Origin: Methylophaga nitratireducenticrescens
Lineage (GTDB): Bacteria; Pseudomonadota; Gammaproteobacteria; Nitrosococcales; Methylophagaceae
Reading direction: 5' to 3'
Assembly: GCF_000260985.4 (NCBI RefSeq)
Contig: NC_017857.3
Span: 496,001-560,000 of the forward strand
DNA length: 64,000 nt
The notes under the pieces are model-generated. The model saw only the letters and a program-made list of their open reading frames with translations, was not told the origin of the DNA and searched no databases. The first letter of the stretch is position 1. Each line of letters starts with the position of its first letter. This document shows, piece after piece, positions 20,472-29,438 of the stretch. The translations under genes and the position numbers were made by a program.

Positions 20472-21407
20472 ATGATGGTCTTCACCGGTAACGCTAATCG
20501 TAAACTGTCAGAAAGTATCGCCAATTTTCTGAATATCAGCTTGGGTAAAGCCACAGTTGAAAAGTTCAGTGATGGCGAGATCATGGTTGAAATTCTCGAT
20601 AATGTTCGAGGTAAGGACGTGTTTATTGTCCAACCAACCTGTATGCCTACCAATGATCACCTGATGGAATTAATGGTCATGACCGATGCTATCCGTCGTG
20701 CCTCAGCCAAACGGATTACTCTGGTTGTTCCATATTTTGGTTATTCCCGTCAGGATCGTCGTCCTCGTTCAGCCCGTGTTGCCATTACCGCCAAAGTTGT
20801 TGCAAATATGCTGACCGGTGTGGGTGCCGATCGAGTGTTAACTGTAGACTTACATGCTGATCAGATTCAGGGATTTTTTGATTGCCCTGTTGATAATGTC
20901 TATGCCTCACCCGTATTGTTGGGGGATATCTGGAAACACAAATATCAGGATTTGGTTGTGGTTTCTCCGGATGTTGGGGGCGTGGTCCGTGCCCGTGCAT
21001 TAGCCAAGCATCTTGATGTCGAACTGGCAATTATTGATAAACGACGTCCACGTGCCAATGTGGCGAAAGTGATGAATATTATTGGTGATATTGATGGCCG
21101 TACTTGTGTGATGGTTGATGATATGGTCGACACTGCTGGCACCTTGTGTGCCGCATCGGCCGCTTTAAAAGAACATGGTGCTACCAATGTGGTTGCTTAT
21201 TGTACACACCCCGTTTTATCGGGAGCAGCCATTGAAAATATCAGTAATTCTTTGCTGAATGAATTAGTCGTGACAGATACCATTCCACTGCAGCCAGCTG
21301 CGGCAGCATGTGACAAAATTCGCGTATTGAGCATTGCAGAAATGCTCGCAGAAGCGATGTACCGAATTAGTAATGAAGAGTCTGTTAGCTCTCTATATAT
21401 GGATTAA
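20472..21407 (+). CDS. prs: Prs: ribose-phosphate pyrophosphokinase
   Basis: Makes PRPP from ribose 5-phosphate and ATP for nucleotides, His and Trp. Landmarks: [35 protein letters not shown] (catalytic loop), [12 protein letters not shown] and the PRPP-binding [13 protein letters not shown] set the start at 20472 because [12 protein letters not shown] aligns with the usual family N-terminus; a GTG at 20421 and an ATG at 20397 would add 17-25 residues and begin almost at the tRNA end. The true start among these is uncertain. Confidence 0.94.
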   Translation: MMVFTGNANRKLSESIANFLNISLGKATVEKFSDGEIMVEILDNVRGKDVFIVQPTCMPTNDHLMELMVMTDAIRRASAKRITLVVPYFGYSRQDRRPRSARVAITAKVVANMLTGVGADRVLTVDLHADQIQGFFDCPVDNVYASPVLLGDIWKHKYQDLVVVSPDVGGVVRARALAKHLDVELAIIDKRRPRANVAKVMNIIGDIDGRTCVMVDDMVDTAGTLCAASAALKEHGATNVVAYCTHPVLSGAAIENISNSLLNELVVTDTIPLQPAAAACDKIRVLSIAEMLAEAMYRISNEESVSSLYMD

Positions 21408-21520
21408 CCAAAAAATTTATTTTGGTTGTATGTGCTGAACCTGGTCGCGGGGGAAGCGAAAAGCCGTAAATCGGCATATTTAACGGGCTTCGTGTCCGTT
21501 TTTTAGTCTTGGAGAAAAAG
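21408..21520 (+). promoter_or_regulatory. rplY leader with two hairpins, the second terminator-like
   Basis: The 113-bp gap between prs and rplY has a small hairpin GCCG-TAAAT-CGGC followed by AACGGG (21482-21487) pairing with TCCGTT (21495-21500) and a T-run to 21504, about 17 bases before the rplY start. It can simply terminate prs transcription. Because it lies in the rplY leader, an attenuator controlling L25 is also possible. Confidence 0.45.
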
Positions 21521-22195
21521 ATGGAAAATTTATTTGAAGTACATGCTGAAGCGCGTACTGACCAGGGGAAAGGTGCGAGCCGCCGCCTACGTCATTCGGG
21601 CAAAGTACCAGCAGTAGTCTATGGTGCTGAAAAAGAACCTGTTTCAATTTCAATAAACCATAACCAGTTGATTCGCCATTTGGCAGAAGAAGCATTTTAC
21701 GCGCATATTCTGACATTGGTTATTGATGGCAAGAAAAATCAGGTTGTATTGAAAGATCTGCAACGTCATCCAGCAAATGATAACAAAATCATTCATGCAG
21801 ACTTCCTGCGTATTGATTCCAAGCACGCAATGACAATGACCATTCCACTGCACTTTGTCAATGAAGAAAAAGCGGTTGGTGTTAAAGCCGGTGGTTTGAT
21901 TTCGCATCTGATGACCGAGGTTGAAATCTCTTGCCTGCCTAAAGACCTGCCAGAATACATCGAAGTTGATGTTGCAAAACTGGCTATGGATGAAGCCATC
22001 CACCTGAGTGAATTGAAACTGCCTAAAGGTGTCACGCTGACTGCCTTGACGCATACTCAGGATGAGCAGTTGGAAGAAGGGGAACGTTCTTCTTACGATC
22101 AAGCCGTTGTCAGTATTCATGAGCCACGTGTTGCTAAAGTGGATCTGGACGAAGATACAGAAGCTGATGATGAGGAAGAAGCGGCTGAAGATTAA
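21521..22195 (+). CDS. rplY: Ribosomal protein bL25 (Ctc form)
   Basis: Binds 5S rRNA in the large subunit. At 224 residues this is the long, two-domain Ctc/TL5 form rather than the ~95-residue E. coli form: an N-terminal 5S-binding domain (GKGASRRLRHSGKVPAVVYG) and a C-terminal beta domain, ending in an acidic tail rich in Asp and Glu. The start is the ATG at 21521 with GGAG upstream; an in-frame TTG four codons earlier is less likely. Placement before pth is typical. Confidence 0.95.
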   Translation: MENLFEVHAEARTDQGKGASRRLRHSGKVPAVVYGAEKEPVSISINHNQLIRHLAEEAFYAHILTLVIDGKKNQVVLKDLQRHPANDNKIIHADFLRIDSKHAMTMTIPLHFVNEEKAVGVKAGGLISHLMTEVEISCLPKDLPEYIEVDVAKLAMDEAIHLSELKLPKGVTLTALTHTQDEQLEEGERSSYDQAVVSIHEPRVAKVDLDEDTEADDEEEAAED

Positions 22196-22215
22196 TTCAG
22201 TCGTCGGGAACCGTT

Positions 22216-22788
22216 ATGGCAAACTGGATTATCGCCGGTCTGGGCAATCCCGGTTCTCAGTATGAACAGACCCGGCACAACGTCGGGTTCTGGTGGTTGG
22301 ATCAGTTGGCTAGTGATTTTGGGCTGAGTTTTAAAACAGAGTCCCGATTTCATGGTCAACTGATTCAATACACAAATCCTGAACACAAAGTCTGGTTGAT
22401 CAAACCACTGACCTTTATGAATCGCAGCGGTCAATCTGTTGCGGCGCTGGCCAACTTTTATAAAATCCCTGCAGAAAATATTCTCGTTATCCACGATGAG
22501 TTGGATTTACCCGCCGGTACGGTACGTCTGAAACGTGGTGGTGGTCATGGTGGACACAATGGTCTGCGTGACATTATCAGCCAACTGGGCAGCAAAGATT
22601 TTTTACGTTGCCGGATTGGTATTGATCATCCGGGCAATAGTAAGCAAGTTGCCGATTATGTGTTGAGTAAACCCTCTGCAACAGATCGGGAAAATATGAT
22701 GGCAGGCATTGATAACAGCCTGCGTGTTTTACCTGATGTACTCTCAGGAAACCTCGACAAAGCCATGAACTGGCTGCACTCACAGTAA
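22216..22788 (+). CDS. pth: Pth: peptidyl-tRNA hydrolase
   Basis: Releases tRNA from dropped-off peptidyl-tRNA. A 190-residue protein with GLGNPGSQYEQTRHNVGF (catalytic His in RHN), KPLTFMNRSGQSV, and DELDLPAGTVRLKRGGGHGGHNGLR. It follows rplY by 20 bp. After its stop comes a fragment of the MITE-like repeat, then ychF. Confidence 0.97.
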   Translation: MANWIIAGLGNPGSQYEQTRHNVGFWWLDQLASDFGLSFKTESRFHGQLIQYTNPEHKVWLIKPLTFMNRSGQSVAALANFYKIPAENILVIHDELDLPAGTVRLKRGGGHGGHNGLRDIISQLGSKDFLRCRIGIDHPGNSKQVADYVLSKPSATDRENMMAGIDNSLRVLPDVLSGNLDKAMNWLHSQ

Positions 22789-22802
22789 GAATCGTTTTTT
22801 TA

Positions 22803-22872
22803 CCTCTCTTATTGTGACCTGTAAAACACCTGCATAAGGTGCGAGGAAAGAATTTTGTCATTGTTATAAATA
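22803..22872. repeat. Degraded fragment of the MITE-like repeat
   Basis: About 70 bp between pth and ychF align with the left-central part of the full copies at 14315 and 37984: CTCT-ATTGTGAC, then a TGTAAAACACC/GGTG stem region, GCGAGGA and a TTATAAATAA tract. Terminal repeats are missing or decayed, so this is an old or internally deleted copy. Confidence 0.5.
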
Positions 22873-22889
22873 ACCCCTAAGGATTTCTC

Positions 22890-23981
22890 ATGGGATTTAA
22901 ATGCGGTATTGTCGGTTTACCTAACGTAGGCAAGTCAACGTTATTTAATGCGTTGACGCAGGCGGGTATCGAAGCACAGAACTATCCGTTCTGTACCATC
23001 GAGCCTAATGTTGGCATCGTGCCAGTGCCAGATCCGCGTATGGATAAACTGGCTGCGATCGTCAATCCACAACGTGTTTTGCCGACGACAATGGAATTTG
23101 TTGATATTGCCGGCCTGGTTGCCGGGGCTTCCAAGGGAGAAGGGTTAGGAAATAAATTTCTGGCCAATATCCGTGAAACCGATGCTATCGCCCATGTTGT
23201 TCGCTGTTTTGAAGATGAAAATGTGGTGCATGTGGCCGGTAAAGTCTCACCAGTGGATGATATTGAAGTGATCAATACTGAACTCGCACTGGCTGATCTT
23301 GAGTCTGTAGAAAAAGCGATCACCAAAACGACCAAAGACGCCAAAGGCGGTGATAAGGTCGCCAAAGCACGCCTGGATTTATTGACACAGATCCGTGAAC
23401 ATCTGGACCAGGGCGCACCTGTTCGGGCAATGAATCTTGATGATGATCAGTTGGCATTATTGACGGGGTTGCATTTATTGACCATCAAACCAACAATGTA
23501 TATTGCCAATGTTGCTGAAGATGGCTTTGAAAACAATCCTGCTTTGGATGCAGTAATGGCATTGGCTGACAAAGAAAATGCTATTGTTGTGTCAATATGT
23601 GCTGCTATTGAATCGGAAATTGCTGATCTGGCAGATGAGGATAAAGCAGAATTCCTTGAGGAACTTGGCCAGGATGAGCCCGGTCTGAATCGAGTAATTC
23701 GTAGTGGTTACCAATTGCTTGGTTTACATACCTACTTTACCGCTGGTGTTAAAGAAGTGCGTGCCTGGACTGTTGAAGTCGGCGCGACCGCACCGGAAGG
23801 TGCCGGTGTCATTCATACTGATTTCCAAAAAGGCTTTATTCGCGCAGAAGTTATCGGCTATGAAGATTTTGTGCAGTTTAATGGTGAACAGGGTGCTAAA
23901 GATGCCGGAAAATGGCGTCTGGAAGGCAAAGAATATGTCATCAAAGATGGCGATGTAATGCATTTCAGGTTCAACGTTTAA
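22890..23981 (+). CDS. ychF: YchF: OBG-family ribosome-associated ATPase
   Basis: A 363-residue P-loop protein of the Obg/OLA1 family, binding ATP rather than GTP and associating with ribosomes. G1 motif [15 protein letters not shown] at 8-22, DIAGLV for G3, and a C-terminal TGS-like domain ([13 protein letters not shown]). Its position after pth is the rule in proteobacteria. Length and motifs are complete. Confidence 0.96.
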   Translation: MGFKCGIVGLPNVGKSTLFNALTQAGIEAQNYPFCTIEPNVGIVPVPDPRMDKLAAIVNPQRVLPTTMEFVDIAGLVAGASKGEGLGNKFLANIRETDAIAHVVRCFEDENVVHVAGKVSPVDDIEVINTELALADLESVEKAITKTTKDAKGGDKVAKARLDLLTQIREHLDQGAPVRAMNLDDDQLALLTGLHLLTIKPTMYIANVAEDGFENNPALDAVMALADKENAIVVSICAAIESEIADLADEDKAEFLEELGQDEPGLNRVIRSGYQLLGLHTYFTAGVKEVRAWTVEVGATAPEGAGVIHTDFQKGFIRAEVIGYEDFVQFNGEQGAKDAGKWRLEGKEYVIKDGDVMHFRFNV

Positions 23982-24038
23982 TTCAACTTTCTGCTGCTCA
24001 GGTAATCCTCGAGTCGCTCTGAATTTCAAGGAATAATC

Positions 24039-25106
24039 ATGAACAAATGGTTTGCCGGGGCGATATTCACATCAATCATGATGAGTTCAGCACATGCCGA
24101 CCAGGCCATGGATGAATGCATACTGTCAAAAATGGCCACATCTGATGATAGTGTCACTGTCGGCAATATTCGTGAAATCTGTATAGCAGAAATTTCCATG
24201 CAAAAGCAAGAGCAGACTGAGCCGGCATATCTTTCTGAGATGACTGAGGATGATCAGGAAAGCATTTCAATTGATGAGAACGAGGCTACAAAAATCGAAA
24301 CAGCCGATGGTTCAGCGTTATCCAGACGTTTGGTTCTGGAAAAAAGCCAGTCAAATAACCCGTTTGCTTTCTTGCCACATCGTCCGAATTATTTCATTTT
24401 CAGTAATAATGTCGGTTCATATAACGAAGCCCCATTTGACGCAGCCGATCCAGATCGAGATTATGATTTTCAGTCATGGGAAAGCAAGTTTCAGATCAGC
24501 TTGAAACTCCCTGTTGTCAGAGGATTGTTCAATGATCGGGCTGATGCGTTTATCGCCTACACCAACCGCTCTTTCTGGCAAATGTTTAATAACGATAATT
24601 CACAGGCATTCCGAGATTCCAATCACGAACCAGAAGCATGGCTCTCTTTTGCCAATGATACGGAGTTATTCGGGTTTAAAAACTCACTGATTAATGTCGG
24701 TTTTAATCATCAATCGAATGGACAGAATGGGGCGTTATCGCGTAGCTGGAATCGTATATTTGCCGAGTTTATTGTAGAAAAAGGTGATTTTTACTTCTCC
24801 GTTCGCCCCTGGTATCGGGTTCCTGAAAGAGATAGTTCAGACGATAACCCGGATATTGAAAAATATATGGGGAATTTTGATTTCACGTCAGTTTATAAAT
24901 ATGGCGACCACAGCTTTGACCTGATGATACGCAATAACCTGCGCAGCGATAATAAAGGCGCTACTCAACTGGGATGGAGCTTTCCGCTCTATAAAAACTT
25001 CAGAGGTTATGTGCAGTGGTTTAATGGCTATGGCGAAAGCATGATTGATTATGATCACCGCACCAACAGCATAGGGTTTGGTATCCAGTTCAGCGACTGG
25101 TTATAA
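24039..25106 (+). CDS. pldA: PldA: outer-membrane phospholipase A1
   Basis: A 355-residue beta-barrel enzyme that hydrolyses phospholipids in the outer leaflet. The catalytic signature FNHQSNGQNGALSRSWNR (His and Ser in HQS) is at about residues 226-243. The N-terminus has a signal peptide ending around SAHA, and then a family-variable region of about 90 residues. The last residues, ending in Trp-Leu, suit a barrel terminal strand. It follows ychF by 57 bp; whether they are co-transcribed is unclear. Confidence 0.9.
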   Translation: MNKWFAGAIFTSIMMSSAHADQAMDECILSKMATSDDSVTVGNIREICIAEISMQKQEQTEPAYLSEMTEDDQESISIDENEATKIETADGSALSRRLVLEKSQSNNPFAFLPHRPNYFIFSNNVGSYNEAPFDAADPDRDYDFQSWESKFQISLKLPVVRGLFNDRADAFIAYTNRSFWQMFNNDNSQAFRDSNHEPEAWLSFANDTELFGFKNSLINVGFNHQSNGQNGALSRSWNRIFAEFIVEKGDFYFSVRPWYRVPERDSSDDNPDIEKYMGNFDFTSVYKYGDHSFDLMIRNNLRSDNKGATQLGWSFPLYKNFRGYVQWFNGYGESMIDYDHRTNSIGFGIQFSDWL

Positions 25107-25196
25107 ACCTTCTCCTCAGCCTTTCAGGCTGTGCGAGATTAACAGGCTCTTAATGTTGATATTTATTGCCCAGCAACGTAAAATGCTCGGCTTCGT

Positions 25197-25273
25197 GGCT
25201 ACATAGCTCAGTTGGTTAGAGCACATCACTCATAATGATGGGGTCCCTAGTTCGAATCTAGGTGTAGCCACCA
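25197..25273 (+). tRNA. tRNA-Met (elongator, anticodon CAT)
   Basis: A 77-nt tRNA with encoded CCA. Acceptor GGCTACA pairs with TGTAGCC, the anticodon loop CTCATAA carries CAT, and the body closely resembles the enterobacterial elongator tRNA-Met rather than the initiator. Confidence 0.95.
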
Positions 25274-25411
25274 CTTCTTTTCCACGAGTTTACACAACAA
25301 CCGTTGTTTGGTTTGTGTCAGTTAACTTCCTTTCTACCTGCTCGATATTTTGCCTTCATTGCAAGCTTCTTAAGCGGTAAAATCTTATTCATCGGACCTT
25401 TTTGAAAAGGC

Positions 25412-26524
25412 TTATGAACTTTCACTTTTTACCTGTTCACTATGTCGTCTATCGGGCATCGGTATATCATCTAGAAACTCAATCGAACGCACAGGCATGG
25501 CAAATCTGATTTCTCTTTTGTCCAGCTCTTCCAGCAACGTAAAATTAATGTTTTGCTGGATATCCATATAGATATTGTAGTCTGAGCTCAGCACATAATA
25601 GACAACCTCGAATCTCATCGAAAAATCATCAAATTTGAATAAATGTGCGCGATCAAATCGGGTTTTATCGTGAGACTCGATAATCTCCTTTATTAAGCCA
25701 GGTACCTGTCTGGCTTTGGCGACTGGCGTACGGAATGAAATAGCCAGAAAGAAAACCACTCGGCGTTCATCCATTCGTTTGTAATTGTGAATGATTTGCT
25801 GCAGCAGGTTGGTATTACCGCAAATGATCTGTTCGCCACTCAGGCTTCGAATACGCGTGGTTTTCAGCCCGATGTATTCAATGGTGCCAGCAACATCATT
25901 AAATACAATAAAATCACCTGTCCTGAATGGCTTGTCGACGCCGATTGAAGCTGAAGCAAACAAATCCCCAAGCAGCGTCTGAAGTGCCAGAGCGATGGCA
26001 ATACCACCAATACCCAGGCTGGCAACCAGTGCGGTGATATTGACTCCCAGATTGGCCAGTACGGAGAGCAATACCACCGCCCAGATGCTGGTACGAACCA
26101 GTAAGGAAACTATGGTGACGGTTAATTGATTTTCACGGTCTACCCGCGTTTCGATGGTTTCTTTTTTCCACATTGCAATGGCAGCATCAATCCATAGTCC
26201 GAGTTGCAATGCGAGAACCAGAAACCAGATATGACTGAACCGATTATCCCAGTCGGGACCAAGTTCAACGAGTGCCAGCCCAATTTGTACGGCCATGGCG
26301 GCTATTAATAATCGACTGGTATGCCTGAAAACTTTAGCGCCATATCGACCCCAACGTCCTTTGGAGCGTGAGAGCAGATCGACGCTGCGGGTAATAAAAA
26401 AACGCATCACCATGCGAAGTAACATGTAGCTTACAACTGCAATTGCGAGCACCAGGAAGAAATTCACTACGGCTGGTTGAGATATCCATGTCTCCCAATC
26501 ACTCCCTAAATTCCAGTCAAACAT
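25412..26524 (-). CDS. MscS-family mechanosensitive channel (large variant)
   Basis: A 370-residue inner-membrane protein with about four or five hydrophobic spans before the pore helix. The MscS core is recognisable in NITALVASLGIGGIAIALALQ and the following FASASIGVDKPFRTGDFI beta domain. The extra N-terminal spans distinguish it from the smaller MscS paralog at 60573. Likely an osmotic safety valve, fitting a marine or salt-exposed habitat along with mscL in this window. No operon partner. Confidence 0.88.
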   Translation of the reverse strand: MFDWNLGSDWETWISQPAVVNFFLVLAIAVVSYMLLRMVMRFFITRSVDLLSRSKGRWGRYGAKVFRHTSRLLIAAMAVQIGLALVELGPDWDNRFSHIWFLVLALQLGLWIDAAIAMWKKETIETRVDRENQLTVTIVSLLVRTSIWAVVLLSVLANLGVNITALVASLGIGGIAIALALQTLLGDLFASASIGVDKPFRTGDFIVFNDVAGTIEYIGLKTTRIRSLSGEQIICGNTNLLQQIIHNYKRMDERRVVFFLAISFRTPVAKARQVPGLIKEIIESHDKTRFDRAHLFKFDDFSMRFEVVYYVLSSDYNIYMDIQQNINFTLLEELDKREIRFAMPVRSIEFLDDIPMPDRRHSEQVKSESS

Positions 26525-26810
26525 TAATGTTCTCCAAATAAATGATGAAAAAACGCAATGAACAGCTGGGGCTGTGTTAACACAAAACTGATTGGAATCC
26601 AGTTAACGCGGTGACTCAGGATGGTTAACGGATTCAATCACAATAAAGGTTTAGCGGGGATTAATTTATCAGGCCTGAAAAATTGCAGTTGCCTGCTTAA
26701 ATAAACTATCGGGTTGTTTTCGATCAATCAAGTTTCCTGCTTCAGGACAGTTGCCTGAATGTTTTTGAACCATAAATATTCTTTATTCCTGAGTCATCTA
26801 GATAGTGTCG

Positions 26811-27179
26811 TCACGAAACATTGAGCCAGAGCACCAAACATCTGATCTGCACGGCAGCCAAAAAGGACGCCAGATTCTTGGCATAGCGCGTCGCAATGCC
26901 GCGCCAACGCTTGAGATGCAGAAAGGCATTTTCAATCAGGTGGCGCTGCCGGTAGAGATGTCTGTCGTATTCACGTTGCGTCTTCCTGTTCTTTCGCGGC
27001 GGGATGACCGCTTGCATCCCCCGGTTTTTTGCTTTCTCAACAATGGCATCGCTGTCGTAACCCTTGTCGGCTATCAAGTGCTGTGCCTCAAGGCCATCAA
27101 TCAATGCGTCAGCTTGAGAGCAATCCGCTCGGGTAGCCTCTGTAGCAATAATTCGGACCGGCATACCATGCGCATCCAC
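26811..27179 (-). CDS. IS5-family transposase, downstream frame (ORF B)
   Basis: C-terminal part of the DDE transposase: ADKGYDSDAI supplies the second Asp, and RHLIENAFLHLKRWR the Glu and the conserved helix. The usable frame continues upstream beyond this ATG to the slippery site near 27215. Independent translation of this fragment is unlikely to yield an active enzyme; the expected product is the ORF A-ORF B fusion. Confidence 0.8.
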   Translation of the reverse strand: MDAHGMPVRIIATEATRADCSQADALIDGLEAQHLIADKGYDSDAIVEKAKNRGMQAVIPPRKNRKTQREYDRHLYRQRHLIENAFLHLKRWRGIATRYAKNLASFLAAVQIRCLVLWLNVS

Positions 27180-27574
27180 GGCCAGGTGTACCTTGGTGTT
27201 GAGCCCCCTTTTGTGCGGCTCATCCCCTGATTGCCGCCTCGTGCGCCCGCCGCATGAGGATGAACCTTGCAGTGACTGGCATCAATCATCAGCCACTCAT
27301 AGTCGGGCTCATCAATTAGGCATTCCAGCAGCGCCTCCCATACCCCCCGATCTCGCCAGCGACAGAAGCGCCGGTGGGTGTTCTTCCAATCTCCGTAACT
27401 GGCGGGCAGGTCTCGCCAGGGCGCTCCCGTGCGCAGTATCCAGAACACCGCGTCAATGAACTGCCGGTTGTTGTGCGCAATGCCGCCCCATTGGCCGCGC
27501 TGTCCCGGGAGGTGCGGCTCCAGCAGTGCCCAGGTTGCATCCGAAATGTCATGTCGTCGCGTGCTCTCCACCAT
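27101..27574 (-). CDS. IS5-family transposase, upstream frame (ORF A)
   Basis: The N-terminal part of the transposase: an IS5-type DUF4096-like region (ATWALLEPHLPGQRG, FIDAVFWILRTGAPWRDLP) and the first catalytic Asp in MIDASH. The frame leaves homology after MSRTKGG. At that point the codons run over A-AAA-GGG-GGC, a slippery string, and a -1 shift would join it to ORF B as KGGLNTKVHLAVDA. A full transposase therefore needs frameshifting, as known for several IS5-family elements. Confidence 0.85.
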   Translation of the reverse strand: MVESTRRHDISDATWALLEPHLPGQRGQWGGIAHNNRQFIDAVFWILRTGAPWRDLPASYGDWKNTHRRFCRWRDRGVWEALLECLIDEPDYEWLMIDASHCKVHPHAAGARGGNQGMSRTKGGSTPRYTWPWMRMVCRSELLLQRLPERIALKLTH

Positions 27575-27738
27575 CGAAAATACCTCGCCCAGATTGATTT
27601 GAGGGCAATTATAATAAATCTCGTGACGACATTATCTAGGGATGATGTCCTGACTTTTGTTCAGGGTGAAACTTTGATTCTTGGCGCTGAGTCAGGACTT
27701 AGCTATGAACCCTAATTTGATTCAGGAGTAAAATTTTT

Positions 27739-28125
27739 ATGCTCACTAAACTTTCTACTGCCAGTTTGTTTGTTTTTACCGGGGGGCTATTTTGCCTTGC
27801 AAACAGCTCAGTTTTAATGGCAGAAGCAAATGAAGCAACTCACTATATTGAGTTTTATGAAGAGTGGGATGAGGATTGTGAGGAGAAAGGTGGGGCCAGA
27901 GTATTTGTAAAAAATACTCACCAGACACACATCATAGATTTACAACTGGATCGTTATTTTTATGATGTAAGACAGGCAGGAATATCAATGTTTCCGCTTA
28001 AACCTGATACATCACAGGCATTAGGTTGTAGCCGGGTTTTTGATGCTGAACAGCGCTGGGAGTTGGTTGCAGCTATGTATATTAGTCCTTCTGCTGTAAA
28101 AGAACGTTATGGAAATTTTGAATAA
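27739..28125 (+). CDS. Small secreted hypothetical protein
   Basis: A 128-residue protein with a hydrophobic N-terminus (about 8-27) ending near LMAEA, consistent with Sec export. The mature part is acidic, with YEEWDEDCEEKGG and a second Cys in LGCSRV that could form a disulfide. A GGAG site precedes the ATG. I do not recognise the family. It starts about 100 bp after the insertion sequence. Confidence 0.6.
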   Translation: MLTKLSTASLFVFTGGLFCLANSSVLMAEANEATHYIEFYEEWDEDCEEKGGARVFVKNTHQTHIIDLQLDRYFYDVRQAGISMFPLKPDTSQALGCSRVFDAEQRWELVAAMYISPSAVKERYGNFE

Positions 28126-28200
28126 ACCATTCTTCCCACATCAATACTTTAACTTCGAAGGATGCATGCGTGGCTTTTCATCCGCAACGGAGCATTGGAT

Positions 28201-28626
28201 ATGCAGGAGCTGATCAATAGCCTGCTGGTCTGGGTTGTAGCGTCAACCGGTTATGAACAGCCAGTTGAATTGCCTAGGATTGAAGCAGTGACGCATCAAC
28301 AGCTGATACAGACATTATGTAATGACCAGTTCTGTACGGCTGTAGCGTATTACGACAGCAATCTGCAGACTATTTATTACGATGAACGTATGCAACTGAC
28401 TCATGACGCAAATGCCAGAGGATTTATTGTCCATGAAATGGTGCATTATCTTCAGGATATTAATGGTGAACTGGCAGCCGATGAGATGAATTGTGAACAG
28501 CGCATCGAAAAAGAGCGGCAGGCCTATCGGGTGCAACAACATTTTCTGCAGGAGAATCAACAATCGACTCACCAGATTGATTTGGCTGTCACGTTATTAG
28601 GTAAAATATGCCAACATCTGGACTAA
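28201..28626 (+). CDS. Secreted HExxH zinc-peptidase-like hypothetical protein
   Basis: A 141-residue protein with a hydrophobic N-terminus and the motif HEMVHYLQDI (about residues 79-88). HExxH is the hallmark of zincin-type metalloproteases, and the upstream ARGFIV stretch fits the helix before it. The start at 28201 is preferred because GGAG lies 8 bases before; an ATG 13 codons upstream lacks proper spacing. Four Cys residues may form disulfides. A third zinc ligand is not obvious. It ends in a 4-bp convergent overlap with the next gene. Confidence 0.65.
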   Translation: MQELINSLLVWVVASTGYEQPVELPRIEAVTHQQLIQTLCNDQFCTAVAYYDSNLQTIYYDERMQLTHDANARGFIVHEMVHYLQDINGELAADEMNCEQRIEKERQAYRVQQHFLQENQQSTHQIDLAVTLLGKICQHLD

Positions 28627-29360
28627 GTTATTGGTAAATCAATATATTCGTCATTAACGTCGTTGCTTTCTATCGGGATGCTTTTCACCGAACTGGTCAT
28701 TTCATTTTCCGGAATCTCACAGTCTTGCTGAAATTCCTCAAGCTTAAACGTATCTGTAGCATGTTGATTAACACTGATCCGAAATGCTGTGTGTTTGCTG
28801 TCTTCACGAATGGCTGCACAATTGTCTAGGACAAGTGGCATTCTGCCTAATAACACCGCTTTATCAGCCGGCAGTGAAACAATACTTACCGAGCTTTCAT
28901 TACTACCGCCCATGCCGAAACTGCTGATCAGAGCCAATTCATCCAAGTTATCATGATTAATATCTGCCACGGTATACAAATGATGAGTGCCACCGGAAAA
29001 TACAATATTACGGATAAGTTGATCCTCTTCGAGGATGGCTAGCCCCATATTACTGCAACAGCGTGGCCACCGGCTTAACAGATACAGAACGGCTGTTTGT
29101 TTACTTTGTGGCCGGGTAAAGTCACCTTGGCTGCTAGCCATAATGCGAAAATCTTCTTCGTAAACGCTATTCTGTTCTTGCCAGTATGGTCTTGCCTTAT
29201 TAGCCGCTTGCAAAACTGCCGGGTGGGTTAACCAATGGCCCTGATCGGGACTCTCAAGTGGCACGCGACCATCAGCAATAACATGCATATCAGATTGTTG
29301 TGCGTTAGAAAAATGAGGGATGCCTAGGCAAATCAATAAAGCAATAGAATAATTTTTCAT
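28623..29360 (-). CDS. Periplasmic hypothetical protein
   Basis: A 245-residue protein with a clear signal peptide (ALLICLGIPHFSNA). In the middle, VADINHDNLDELALIS resembles a calcium-binding FG-GAP / VCBS-type repeat, but only one such unit is visible. Adjacent cysteines occur in RWPRCCSN. It overlaps convergently with the HExxH gene. Family not recognised; a role outside the inner membrane is all that can be inferred. Confidence 0.6.
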   Translation of the reverse strand: MKNYSIALLICLGIPHFSNAQQSDMHVIADGRVPLESPDQGHWLTHPAVLQAANKARPYWQEQNSVYEEDFRIMASSQGDFTRPQSKQTAVLYLLSRWPRCCSNMGLAILEEDQLIRNIVFSGGTHHLYTVADINHDNLDELALISSFGMGGSNESSVSIVSLPADKAVLLGRMPLVLDNCAAIREDSKHTAFRISVNQHATDTFKLEEFQQDCEIPENEMTSSVKSIPIESNDVNDEYIDLPIT

Positions 29361-29438
29361 TACTCAGCTCCCTCATAAACACTATTTCGGACTTTTCAAC
29401 AAATCAGTTTTAGCACTGACTGATTCAAGTCTATAATA

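Larger units (their letters stand above)
26802..27635 (-). mobile_element. Complete IS5-family insertion sequence
   Basis: An 834-bp element with inverted ends (ATAGTGTCGTCACGA on the left, TCGTGACGACATTAT on the right) and an intact CTAG duplication on both sides (26798-26801 and 27636-27639). It carries two overlapping transposase frames on the minus strand. Its GC content is well above the surrounding sequence, consistent with recent arrival. It lies in the intergenic space between mscS and a secreted hypothetical gene and seems not to break any gene. Confidence 0.9.
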
